From: Fibrobacter succinogenes
GTDB taxonomy: Bacteria; Fibrobacterota; Fibrobacteria; Fibrobacterales; Fibrobacteraceae
Length of the DNA: 64,000 nt
NCBI GenBank assembly: GCA_902779055.1
Contig: CACZAD010000003.1
Coordinates: 59,737-123,736, forward strand
Direction of reading: 5' to 3'
A program made the position numbers and the translations under genes. A model generated the notes under the pieces. That model searched no databases. It was not told the origin of the DNA and saw only the letters and a program-made list of their open reading frames with translations. Shown piece after piece: positions 45,797 to 53,924 of this stretch (within the stretch, counting starts at the first letter, position 1; every line of letters starts with the position of its first letter).

Positions 45797-46903
45797 TTAA
45801 TTTATGACTTTGGGCTTTAATACGGTTCGCTTATAGACATTTAATATGGCTTGGAAAAGTATGTGTAGACCGTATGAAAATAATATTGTTCCCGCCAATA
45901 CAGAAATGCTCCAGATTAATTCATTATCTATGTAGATGAATTTGCTTCTAAGGACTTTTATAAATAAGCCGTGCGATATGTATAATTCAAGTGAAATTTC
46001 ACCCAAGAAGTTCAGGAATTTATTTCCTAAATGAATCTTTAAGAAAAAAGCTAGTGCGCTTAAGACAAAGATGATTGGGTTAATCAATGCTGATGATATA
46101 CTCAAAATATTAGCAAAGATACCGGAGCCGACTATGAGTTCTGTTTTTACTGAAAAAATGTAAAAAAGGAAGAATGTTACAAATAAAGAGAATGCTTTCT
46201 GTAAAGTGTTTTTTTTAAACAAAATAATTATATTTTGTTCATATATTGCGTAAAGCATTCCAATGATTAGTAAATGGCTTGATAAATACCAGTAAGATCC
46301 ATATTTCATTTTTAGGCAGAAAATGAAATGCAGAATATACCATATAAACCCTCCAAGAATCATCATAAAATAGTGTTTTTTACAAATACGCATTAATAAC
46401 CAAAATACGACGTAAAAGATGAGTATGTTCACAATGAACCATGAATTTTCTGAAATCGGTCTTCCAATTATAAAGCTATGGATTATTTCATTTAGTGAAT
46501 AAAAGTGTCCTAAAAAGAAATACATCAACCAATATATTGCTGTAATGATAATATAAGGGATAAAAACAGTCGGAATACGTTTTAGAAGAAATCCTTCCCT
46601 GTATTTATCTGATTTGGTAATGTAGGATTTCTGAAGACCATATCCAGAAAGAAAGAAGAAAAATGGAACAGGGAGCATACCTGTAAATGTAAAATAGCGG
46701 AAAAGAACCCCTGATTCAGTTCTTTGTGCTAAATGAAGAAGAATTACCAAAATGGCAAATAATCCTCGATATGATTTGCATGTTGCTAAAGATAAATAGT
46801 CTTTAGAGTTGATTGAACTTAATGGCTTTGTAATCTTTGCCCCAAATATGCATAAAAAAAGCAATAATATTGGAAGAATATCTATAGCAATATTGCTAGG
46901 CAT
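45797..46903 (-). CDS. Acyltransferase family 3 membrane protein
   Basis: The 368-residue protein has about 10 membrane segments. SLATCKSYRGLFAILVILLHLAQRT holds the conserved R and His, and FFFFLSGYGLQKSYITKSDKY is the usual second motif. It is the only minus-strand gene in the locus and lies between the two copies of a 66-bp coding direct repeat, so it was probably brought in or inverted by recombination. It likely O-acetylates the surface polysaccharide. Confidence 0.85.
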   Translation of the reverse strand: MPSNIAIDILPILLLFLCIFGAKITKPLSSINSKDYLSLATCKSYRGLFAILVILLHLAQRTESGVLFRYFTFTGMLPVPFFFFLSGYGLQKSYITKSDKYREGFLLKRIPTVFIPYIIITAIYWLMYFFLGHFYSLNEIIHSFIIGRPISENSWFIVNILIFYVVFWLLMRICKKHYFMMILGGFIWYILHFIFCLKMKYGSYWYLSSHLLIIGMLYAIYEQNIIILFKKNTLQKAFSLFVTFFLFYIFSVKTELIVGSGIFANILSISSALINPIIFVLSALAFFLKIHLGNKFLNFLGEISLELYISHGLFIKVLRSKFIYIDNELIWSISVLAGTILFSYGLHILFQAILNVYKRTVLKPKVIN

Positions 46904-47029
46904 TATTTACCCCTTCTGTATTTTTCTTTGAGAATATTGTGTTTGTGAAAAATAGTAAAATGGATTTGTAATTTAAGCCGTCCTTTAATGTTTGGTCGGC
47001 AATATTTTGCATTTGTATTTTTGAAAGAG

Positions 47030-47098
47030 AAAATATTTGGCAAGCAAATGCTAGGCTTGGCGATGATTGTTTGCGGGGCATTTTTGTTGGTTGTGTAA
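47030..47098 (+). repeat. Coding direct repeat, copy B
   Basis: It corresponds to copy A at 45717-45788. The frame reads KIFGKQMLGLAMIVCGAFLL, VV and stops at 47096-47098. It lies upstream of fnlA in plus orientation, and upstream it is open through a longer frame from about 46949 (PLMFGRQYFAFVFLKEKIFGK), which supports a lost gene tail. Confidence 0.7.
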
Positions 47099-47199
47099 AA
47101 TGATCCGGAGAAATATCTCTGAAGAAAACCGTCAACACCTCTAAAACTCCTCTTATTTTTACTACATTTTTCTTGCAAAAATTATAAGAAGGACTTTTT

Positions 47200-48252
47200 A
47201 TGTCAAATTCCATCTTCTGTGGTAAGACGCTCTTGATTACTGGTGGTACAGGTAGTTTCGGCAATGCCGTTCTCAACCGCTTCCTCCAGACCGATATTGG
47301 GGAAATCCGTATTTTTAGCCGTGATGAAAAAAAACAGGATGACATGCGTCACGAGTTTCAGGCGAAAATGCCGGAAGTAGCAGACAAAATCAAGTTCTAT
47401 ATTGGCGATGTTCGCGACTTGGCGAGTGTCAAAAACGCCATGCACGGGGTGGACTACATTTTCCACGCGGCGGCCCTCAAGCAGGTGCCGAGCTGCGAAT
47501 TTTTCCCGCTCGAAGCTGTTAAGACCAACGTGTTCGGTACGGACAACGTGTTGACCGCCGCCATCGAAGAAGGAGTCAAAAATGTGGTTTGCTTGAGCAC
47601 GGACAAGGCCGCTTATCCGGTAAATGCGATGGGTACGAGTAAGGCAATGATGGAAAAGGTCATTGTGGCCAAGTCCCGCACGGTGAGCCCGGAAAAGACA
47701 AAGATATGCTGTACGCGTTACGGTAATGTGATGTGCAGCCGCGGTTCCGTGATTCCGCTGTGGATTGACCAAATTCGCGCGGGCCAGCCGATTACCATAA
47801 CCGAATGTTCCATGACTCGTTTTATCATGAGCCTCGACGAAGCGGTGGACTTGGTGCTGTTCGCGTTTGAAAACGGTGTCTCGGGCGACATTTTGGTGCA
47901 GAAGGCTCCTGCTTGCACAATCCAGACCCAGGCCGAAGCTGTGTGCGAACTTTTCGGCGGCGACAAGAATGCTATCAAGGTCATCGGTATCCGTCATGGC
48001 GAAAAAATGTACGAGACGCTTTTGACAAACGAAGAATGCGCTCATGCAATCGACCTCGGAAACTTCTACCGCGTACCCTGCGACAAGCGTGGCTTGAACT
48101 ACGACAAGTATTTTAGCAAAGGTGACACGGAGCGCAATACGCTCACCGAATTCAACTCCAGCAATACAAAGCTTTTGAATGTTGAACAAGTTAAGGAAAA
48201 ACTACTCTCGCTCCAGTACATCCGCGAAGAACTCGCCAAGGCGGGGAAGTAA
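47200..48252 (+). CDS. fnlA: UDP-GlcNAc 4,6-dehydratase, 5-inverting (FnlA/CapE/WbjB)
   Basis: This 350-residue SDR catalyses the first step of UDP-L-FucNAc synthesis. NAD motif GGTGSFG is at residues 15-21, and the catalytic M-x3-K in NAMGTSKAMMEK replaces the usual Y-x3-K, as in CapE and FlaA1. STDKAAYPVNAMGTSKA and RYGNVMCSRGSVIP are intact. AAGGACT precedes the start. It begins the fnlA-fnlB-GT2-fnlC operon, GC-rich again after 20 kb of AT-rich DNA. Confidence 0.94.
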   Translation: MSNSIFCGKTLLITGGTGSFGNAVLNRFLQTDIGEIRIFSRDEKKQDDMRHEFQAKMPEVADKIKFYIGDVRDLASVKNAMHGVDYIFHAAALKQVPSCEFFPLEAVKTNVFGTDNVLTAAIEEGVKNVVCLSTDKAAYPVNAMGTSKAMMEKVIVAKSRTVSPEKTKICCTRYGNVMCSRGSVIPLWIDQIRAGQPITITECSMTRFIMSLDEAVDLVLFAFENGVSGDILVQKAPACTIQTQAEAVCELFGGDKNAIKVIGIRHGEKMYETLLTNEECAHAIDLGNFYRVPCDKRGLNYDKYFSKGDTERNTLTEFNSSNTKLLNVEQVKEKLLSLQYIREELAKAGK

Positions 48253-49469
48253 TGAATATATTGGTGACTGGCGCAAAGGGGTTTGTGGGCCGCAACTTGG
48301 TGGCTGCGCTCAAGAATATCCGTGATGGCAAGGACCGCACGCGTGGTGATTTGGTCATTGGCGATATCTACGAATACGATATCGATTCGACCTTGGCAGA
48401 GCTTGATGACGCCTGCATGCATGCGGACTTTGTGTTCAACTTTGCAGGCGTGAACCGCCCGAAGAACAACAGCGAATTCATGGCGGGCAACTTCGGTTTT
48501 GCAAGCGACCTTCTAGAGACGCTCAAACGCCACAAGAATTTGTGCCCGGTGATGCTCAGCAGCAGTATCCAGGCCACTTTGGCGGGTCGTTTCGGTAATA
48601 GCGAATATGGCCGCAGTAAAAAAGCAGGCGAGGAGCTGTTCTTTGAATATAGCCGTTCGACTGGTGCACGCGTACTCGTTTACCGTTTCCCGAACTTGTT
48701 TGGTAAGTGGTGCCGCCCGAACTACAACAGCGCGGTGGCGACTTTCTGCAACAACATCGCGAACGACTTGCCGATTCAGGTGAATGATCCGAACGTCGAT
48801 ATGGAACTCCTCTACATCGATGACCTCGTCGAAGAAATGATTGCCGCCTTGAAGGGTGGGGAACACTATTGCACATTTGACGGAATTAATGTAGTGCCTT
48901 GCGAACGGGACTCCGCCGAAAGTGTCTATTGCCATGTGCCGACGGTCCATAAAATCAAGCTCGGTGCCATCGTAGATTTGCTGAATAAGTTCCACGACCA
49001 GCCGAATACGCTCGTAATGCCCGAAATCCCGAACAACAGTTTCGAGAAAAAGCTTTACTCCACCTACTTGAGCTACTTGCCCAAGGAAAAGGTCTCGTTT
49101 CCGCTCAAGATGAACGTGGATGCCCGCGGTAGCTTTACCGAACTTTTGAAAACTGTGAATTGCGGCCAGTTCAGCGTGAATGTGTCCAAGCCGGGAATCA
49201 CCAAGGGCGAACACTGGCATCACAGCAAGTGGGAATTCTTCATTGTGGTGAGCGGTCGCGCCTTGATTCAGGAACGCAAGATCGGTACGGACAAAATTAT
49301 GGAATTCGAAGTCAGCGGTGAAAAAATCGAAGCTGTGCACATGCTTCCGGGCTATACGCACAACATTATAAATCTGTCGCAGACCGAAAACTTGGTGACG
49401 CTTATGTGGGCGAACGAACAATTTAACCCGAACCACCCCGATACTTTTGGGGAGAAGGTGGTAAAATGA
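48252..49469 (+). CDS. fnlB: Bifunctional epimerase/reductase with cupin domain (FnlB/CapF/WbjC)
   Basis: The 405-residue protein has an N-terminal SDR domain (MNILVTGAKGFVGRNL, SSSIQATLAGRFGNSEYGRSKKAGEELFF with Y-x3-K) and a C-terminal cupin (FTELLKTVNCGQFSVNVSKPGITKGEHWHHSKWEFFIVVSG). The cupin epimerises C3 and the SDR reduces C4, giving UDP-L-pneumosamine-type intermediates. TAATG couples it to fnlA. Confidence 0.94.
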   Translation: MNILVTGAKGFVGRNLVAALKNIRDGKDRTRGDLVIGDIYEYDIDSTLAELDDACMHADFVFNFAGVNRPKNNSEFMAGNFGFASDLLETLKRHKNLCPVMLSSSIQATLAGRFGNSEYGRSKKAGEELFFEYSRSTGARVLVYRFPNLFGKWCRPNYNSAVATFCNNIANDLPIQVNDPNVDMELLYIDDLVEEMIAALKGGEHYCTFDGINVVPCERDSAESVYCHVPTVHKIKLGAIVDLLNKFHDQPNTLVMPEIPNNSFEKKLYSTYLSYLPKEKVSFPLKMNVDARGSFTELLKTVNCGQFSVNVSKPGITKGEHWHHSKWEFFIVVSGRALIQERKIGTDKIMEFEVSGEKIEAVHMLPGYTHNIINLSQTENLVTLMWANEQFNPNHPDTFGEKVVK

Positions 49470-50497
49470 ATATTGTGTCGAAAGAAAATGATTGTGATAG
49501 TCTTGTTAAAAAGAATAGTGATATTCTTTTGTCTGTGATTGTACCCGTATATAATTGTGAGAAATATCTTGACGAATGTTTAAGCTCTTTGACTAGACAG
49601 GGACTTAAAGATAATGAATATGAAGTTCTTATTGTAAATGATGGATCAACGGATAAATCTGCGGAAATTGCGTTATCATATTGCGAAAAATATCATAATT
49701 TTCATTTATTGAATCAAGAGAATCAAGGTGTATCTGCTGCGAGAAATAAGGGGATTGAATCGGCTCGTGGCAAATATATTGCATTTATTGATTCGGATGA
49801 TTTTGTGACCGATAATTTGTATTTTAGTGTTATCCGTCTTGCAGAAGAAAAGAAATTTAAATGTTTTTATTTTGGATCTACAATAAATAAAGATAAACTT
49901 GAATCTTTTAATGGTAAATATTATATACCCTCCAAAGTGTATTCCTGTAAAATGTCTACTTGGAGATATTTGTTCTTAAATGAAATAATTCAAAAACACA
50001 ATTTAAGGTTTAGTGTTGGGGAGAAATATTACGAAGACTTTTTATTTAACTATAAATACACGTTGTTGTCTAATTACGAGGTCGCTGCTACAGCCCAGAT
50101 TTTGTATTATAATAGAATTCATGAAGAATCGGCTTGTGCAAAAGTTCGCAAAAGAGATGGTTCTTCTTGGAACTACTACTGCAATAGTTTGCTGTTTGTG
50201 GCTGGTGAAATAAAACGCTTTACACTCGAAAATCAAAAAAAACTTGACGATTTATACTATAACTCTATTTCTGCTGTAATACAGGATTTGCTTTGGACCT
50301 GTATGATTTATAAAAAGTCGCCTCAAAATATTATTGCAGAATTAAAAGAAAACGGTTTTTCTTTAAATGACAATAAGTTTAAACGTCCTTATGGAACTTC
50401 GTTTAAATATAAATTTAAAACATGGCTAACGTATAATTTCAGGCATAAGTTCATTTTTATATTTACGTGTTTTATCTATAGACTCATTGGAAAGTAA
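49466..50497 (+). CDS. Glycosyltransferase family 2 inside the fnl operon
   Basis: The 343-residue enzyme has VIVPVYNCEKYLDECLSSLTRQ, VLIVNDGSTDKSAEIA, QENQGVSAARNKGIESARGKYIAFIDSDDFV and a C-terminal hydrophobic pair. It overlaps fnlB by 4 bp (ATGA), but its AT-rich codon use differs sharply from fnlB and fnlC, so it was inserted between them. FucNAc is a possible donor. Confidence 0.92.
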   Translation: MNIVSKENDCDSLVKKNSDILLSVIVPVYNCEKYLDECLSSLTRQGLKDNEYEVLIVNDGSTDKSAEIALSYCEKYHNFHLLNQENQGVSAARNKGIESARGKYIAFIDSDDFVTDNLYFSVIRLAEEKKFKCFYFGSTINKDKLESFNGKYYIPSKVYSCKMSTWRYLFLNEIIQKHNLRFSVGEKYYEDFLFNYKYTLLSNYEVAATAQILYYNRIHEESACAKVRKRDGSSWNYYCNSLLFVAGEIKRFTLENQKKLDDLYYNSISAVIQDLLWTCMIYKKSPQNIIAELKENGFSLNDNKFKRPYGTSFKYKFKTWLTYNFRHKFIFIFTCFIYRLIGK

Positions 50498-50510
50498 GTT
50501 AAGTGTTCGT

Positions 50511-50555
50511 TGCGAATAATGCGGAGCTTAGCGAAGTCGAAGGATCTGGGAAGAA
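50511..50555 (+). repeat. Short dispersed repeat remnant
   Basis: GCTTAGCGAAGTCGAAGGATCT upstream of fnlC resembles CCTGAGCGAAGCCGAA at 19151-19166. Both match the AGCGAAG(T/C)CGAA core common in such bacterial intergenic repeats. No palindrome is complete here. Confidence 0.4.
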
Positions 50556-50560
50556 TAATT

Positions 50561-51745
50561 ATGCAGATTAAAACTGATTATAGCAATGTGAAATTCGCCG
50601 ACAACGGCAAGCTGAAACTTTTGATTATCGTGGGTACGCGCCCGGAAATCATCCGTCTCGCGGCAGTTATCGACAAGTGCCGCAAGTACTTTGATTGCGT
50701 TCTCGCGCACACTGGCCAGAACTACGATTACAACTTGAACGGCGTGTTCTTCAAGGACTTAAGCCTCAAGGATCCCGAAGTTTACATGGATGCCGTCGGT
50801 GACGACCTCGGAGCAACCGTGGGTAACATCATCAATTGCAGCTACAAGCTCATGGTCGCTTGCAAACCGGACGCATTGCTGATTCTCGGCGACACCAACA
50901 GTTGCCTTTCGGCGATTGCCGCTAAGCGCTTGCACATTCCAATATTCCACATGGAAGCCGGCAACCGCTGTAAGGACGAATGCCTGCCCGAAGAGACCAA
51001 CCGCCGCATCGTGGACATCATCAGCGACGTGAACATGGCCTACTCCGAACACGCTCGTCGCTACCTGGCCGATTGCGGTCTGCCCAAGGAACGCACGTAC
51101 GTGACCGGCAGCCCCATGGCCGAAGTTCTGCACAAGAACCTCGCGCAAATCGAAGCGAGCGACATTCACGCCCGCCTCGGCCTCGAAAAGGGCAAGTACA
51201 TTTTGCTTAGCGCCCACCGCGAAGAAAACATCGATACCGAGAAGAACTTCACGAGCCTCTTTACCGCCATCAACAAAATGGCCGAAAAGTACGACATGCC
51301 GATTTTGTACAGCTGCCACCCGCGCAGCCGTAACCGCCTTGCCGCCTCGGGCTTCAAGCTCGACAAGCGCGTGATTCAGCACGAACCGCTCGGATTCCAC
51401 GACTACAACTGCTTGCAGATGAACGCATTCGCCGTCGTGAGCGACAGCGGCACACTCCCCGAAGAAAGCTCCTTCTTCACAAGCGTCGGCCACCCGTTCC
51501 CGGCAATCTGCATCCGCACCAGCACGGAACGCCCCGAAGCGCTTGACAAGGCCTGCTTCTTTATCGCCGGCATCGATGAAAGGTCCCTTTTGCAGGCCGT
51601 CGACACCGCCGTCACGATGAACACCAACGGCGACTACGGCATCCCCGTGCCCGACTACATCGAAGAAAACGTCTCGACCAAGGTCGTGAAGATCATCCAG
51701 AGCTATACCGGCATCGTCAACAAGATGGTGTGGAGGAAGGGGTAA
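50561..51745 (+). CDS. fnlC: UDP-N-acetyl sugar 2-epimerase (FnlC/CapG/WbjD)
   Basis: The 394-residue enzyme is the last step of UDP-L-FucNAc synthesis, a WecB-type non-hydrolysing C2 epimerase. LLIIVGTRPEIIRLAAVI, AHTGQNYDYNLNGVFF, LGDTNSCLSAIAAKR, HMEAGNRCKDECLPEETNRRIVD and VVSDSGTLPEESSF are intact. Start 50561 is favoured over 50510, which lies in a dispersed repeat. Its 3' 120 bp recur, diverged, at 53725-53844. A terminator follows. Confidence 0.94.
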   Translation: MQIKTDYSNVKFADNGKLKLLIIVGTRPEIIRLAAVIDKCRKYFDCVLAHTGQNYDYNLNGVFFKDLSLKDPEVYMDAVGDDLGATVGNIINCSYKLMVACKPDALLILGDTNSCLSAIAAKRLHIPIFHMEAGNRCKDECLPEETNRRIVDIISDVNMAYSEHARRYLADCGLPKERTYVTGSPMAEVLHKNLAQIEASDIHARLGLEKGKYILLSAHREENIDTEKNFTSLFTAINKMAEKYDMPILYSCHPRSRNRLAASGFKLDKRVIQHEPLGFHDYNCLQMNAFAVVSDSGTLPEESSFFTSVGHPFPAICIRTSTERPEALDKACFFIAGIDERSLLQAVDTAVTMNTNGDYGIPVPDYIEENVSTKVVKIIQSYTGIVNKMVWRKG

Positions 51746-51779
51746 GAGCAGTAGGAATCTTATACTCGTTTTTCGTTTG

Positions 51780-51810
51780 AGTCGGCTTCAAAAGAGGCCG
51801 ACTTTTTTTG
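51780..51810 (+). terminator. Terminator of the fnl operon
   Basis: AGTCGGC/GCCGACT stem around a 10-base loop, followed by TTTTTTT, 34 bp after the fnlC stop. Confidence 0.88.
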
Positions 51811-51856
51811 TTTTCAATAATAGTTGCGAAATGAAAAATTTTTTTCGAGAAATTAC

Positions 51857-51885
51857 TTGACAAATTTATATTGGTGGTGTATTTT
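51857..51885 (+). promoter_or_regulatory. Promoter of the rhuM gene, nearly leaderless
   Basis: TTGACA (51857-51862), a 17-bp spacer and TATTTT (51880-51885). The predicted start is within a few bases of ATG 51894, and no Shine-Dalgarno precedes that ATG, so the message may be leaderless. Confidence 0.5.
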
Positions 51886-51893
51886 TGTGCAGT

Positions 51894-52886
51894 ATGAAAG
51901 ACGAATTAAAGAATACATTTCTGTTATACCATGACAAAGATGGCAAAGCTGATGTTTCTGTGCGCTTTGCCGACGAGGATGTTTGGGTGACGCAGGCTCA
52001 GCTTGCTGAACTGTATGAAACCTCGCAACAGAATATAAGCTTGCATATCGACAACATATACAAGGATGGGGAACTACCCAAAGAGGCAACTCACAAGGAT
52101 TTCTTGTTAGTTCAACAAGAAGGGAAACGGCAGGTTCATCGAAAGATTGCTCATTACAATCTCGATGTCATCATCGCTATTGGCTACCGCGTTCAATCAC
52201 CTGTAGCCACAAGGTTTAGACGGTGGGCCACGGCTAGGTTGCACGAATTCATTCAGAAGGGGTTTGCTCTTGACGATGAAAGGCTGAAAAACGGTCGGAA
52301 TCGCTATTTCAAGGAACTTTTGCAGCGAATTCGCGACATTCGCTCGTCGGAGCGTAATTTTTACCAGCAAGTCACGGATATCTACGCAACATCCATAGAC
52401 TACGATCCCCGCAAAAAGATTACGAAGGATTTCTTTGCTACTGTCCAGAACAAATTGCATTACGCAGTCCACGAGCACACCGCAGCGGAACTTATATATG
52501 AACGTGTCGATAGCGAAAAACCTTTCGTTGGCATGACAAATTTCAAGGGCGACTACATTACGGAAGACGATTTGAAAATTGCCAAGAACTACCTTTCAGA
52601 AAAAGAACTCCAGCGTTTGAATCTTATGGTTTCGCAATTCTTGGATTTCGCCGAATTACAAGCTTTGGACGAAAAACCGATGAAAATGCAGGACTGGGTT
52701 GCTGCTCTAGATAACCAGATTGTTATGAGCCAGCGGAAAATTCTAGAAGGTAAGGGCAGAATAAGCCACGATGAGGCTATGGAGAAGGCGGAACGAGAGT
52801 ACAAGTTGTTCCGTCAAAAGGAGTTGGCTAACCTGAAAAGCGATTTTGACCTGTTCTTGGAAGAGACGAAGAAACTGTCGACCTAA
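51894..52886 (+). CDS. rhuM: RhuM-family protein
   Basis: The 330-residue protein shows the full RhuM pattern: VSVRFADEDVWVTQAQLAELYETSQQNISLHIDNIYKDGEL, then LVQQEGKRQVHRKIAHYNLDVIIAIGYRVQSPVATRFRRWATARLHEFIQKGFALDDERLK. The N-terminal part resembles a phage-antirepressor-type DNA-binding helix-turn-helix. RhuM was named as a virulence protein in Salmonella and is frequent in defence and mobile islands; its activity is not established. The C-terminal third is helical and charged. It is placed right after the fnl terminator, between duplicated fnlC 3' ends. Confidence 0.88.
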   Translation: MKDELKNTFLLYHDKDGKADVSVRFADEDVWVTQAQLAELYETSQQNISLHIDNIYKDGELPKEATHKDFLLVQQEGKRQVHRKIAHYNLDVIIAIGYRVQSPVATRFRRWATARLHEFIQKGFALDDERLKNGRNRYFKELLQRIRDIRSSERNFYQQVTDIYATSIDYDPRKKITKDFFATVQNKLHYAVHEHTAAELIYERVDSEKPFVGMTNFKGDYITEDDLKIAKNYLSEKELQRLNLMVSQFLDFAELQALDEKPMKMQDWVAALDNQIVMSQRKILEGKGRISHDEAMEKAEREYKLFRQKELANLKSDFDLFLEETKKLST

Positions 52887-52904
52887 TGTTAGAAAAAAAA
52901 GCAA

Positions 52905-53726
52905 ATGGAAAATTTAGATGTCAATTTTATTATAGACGGATTTTCTTGTCAGGGATTTTTGGACCAGGAAGGTGATTACTTCTATTTGGATGTAAATTCG
53001 TCTTTGCCGGCCATCTCTTACAAACCAAGAAAAATTGTTTGTTGTCATAAACGGCAAGTTTTTGTTTTGCATAACAATCAAATCTGTTCCAGAAGAATCT
53101 TTCCCGATTTTGTCGTTGAAAATTATGAAAGCCCTTTTTTCAACACTTTTAAATTTTTCCTAGATGGCCTACAAGATTTTTTATCGGTCTCTGAACATTA
53201 TAATGGAAATGTTTTTTCTGAAAAAATAGAAATTGACAAGATTGGTTACCTCTGTGAATGCGTTAATGATGCGGAGAAAACCACTGTCAAGATTACATCC
53301 CTTTGCCAATGTATTGAACTTGAAAAGATTGAAGATATTGTTCAACGATTTATCCAATTCTTTACTCTTGTGAGTTATAAACGGATTGCGTGTACTTCGA
53401 TATGTGTAGTTGATGATGCAGAAGAGTATAAATACTATTCTTTAATATGTAAGACCTTTTCGGGTAATAAAAGTCGCCATTATTCATTGCTTCATGCGGG
53501 AAAAATGTATAGTAATGGCTGGTGGAGAAATGTCCTTAAAAATTATTTTGAAACGAAAGGTGATTTGTTTGAGTCTTGTTTAAATGGGTATATTGCGCAG
53601 ATTGATGTAGAAATGTTTTGGGAGAGTAAGATCATTTATCTTTGTGGAATTTGGAATAGGCTTGGAAAAACAAAAATTAACGAAAAAATTTCTTTGTATA
53701 ATGGGTTTTGTTCTCTCCAATGCTAA
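52905..53726 (+). CDS. Unknown protein, possibly a truncated ApeA-like defence gene
   Basis: The 273-residue frame starts MENLDVNFIIDGFSCQGFLDQEGDYFYLDV, a beta-rich N-domain, followed by a helical part (ELEKIEDIVQRFIQFFTLVSYKRI). The layout resembles the N-terminal domain of ApeA-type anti-phage proteins, whose HEPN domain follows at the C-terminus; here the sequence is cut at the junction with the fnlC 3' fragment. I cannot confirm the family. It is AT-rich and overlaps the fragment by 2 bp. If it is truncated, it would be inactive or act as part of the RhuM unit. Confidence 0.45.
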   Translation: MENLDVNFIIDGFSCQGFLDQEGDYFYLDVNSSLPAISYKPRKIVCCHKRQVFVLHNNQICSRRIFPDFVVENYESPFFNTFKFFLDGLQDFLSVSEHYNGNVFSEKIEIDKIGYLCECVNDAEKTTVKITSLCQCIELEKIEDIVQRFIQFFTLVSYKRIACTSICVVDDAEEYKYYSLICKTFSGNKSRHYSLLHAGKMYSNGWWRNVLKNYFETKGDLFESCLNGYIAQIDVEMFWESKIIYLCGIWNRLGKTKINEKISLYNGFCSLQC

Positions 53727-53844
53727 CGGTGACTACGGGATCCCCGTGCCCGACTACGTCGAAGAAATCGTCAGCACGAAGGTCGTGAAGATTGTCCAGA
53801 GCTACACCGGCATCGTCGACAAGATGGTGTGGAGGAAGAGCTAA
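53725..53844 (+). pseudogene. Duplicated 3' end of fnlC
   Basis: The last 39 codons and stop of fnlC (51626-51745) recur here, with about 14 base differences in 120 and 5 amino-acid changes, both ending KMVWRK(G/S)*. It has no start of its own. Its divergence rules out a recent exact target-site duplication; an imported allele or an old duplication is likelier. Confidence 0.9.
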
Positions 53845-53870
53845 CGCTGGGTAGTTGGTTTTGAAATATG

Positions 53871-53897
53871 AAAGGTCCCTCGAAAGGGGACCTTTTT
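53871..53897 (+). terminator. Terminator after the fnlC fragment
   Basis: AAAGGTCCC/GGGGACCTTT stem with a 6-base loop and TTTTT. It probably ended the original fnlC copy from which the fragment comes, and it separates the locus from the convergent gene. Confidence 0.85.
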
Positions 53898-53924
53898 GTG
53901 TATTGTTTGTTCCTAAAAAAACTC

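Noticed and set aside
46896..47345. 149-codon minus-strand frame overlapping fnlA
   Set aside because: Overlaps the fnlA start and leader, has no family resemblance, and copy B of the coding repeat reads on the other strand.
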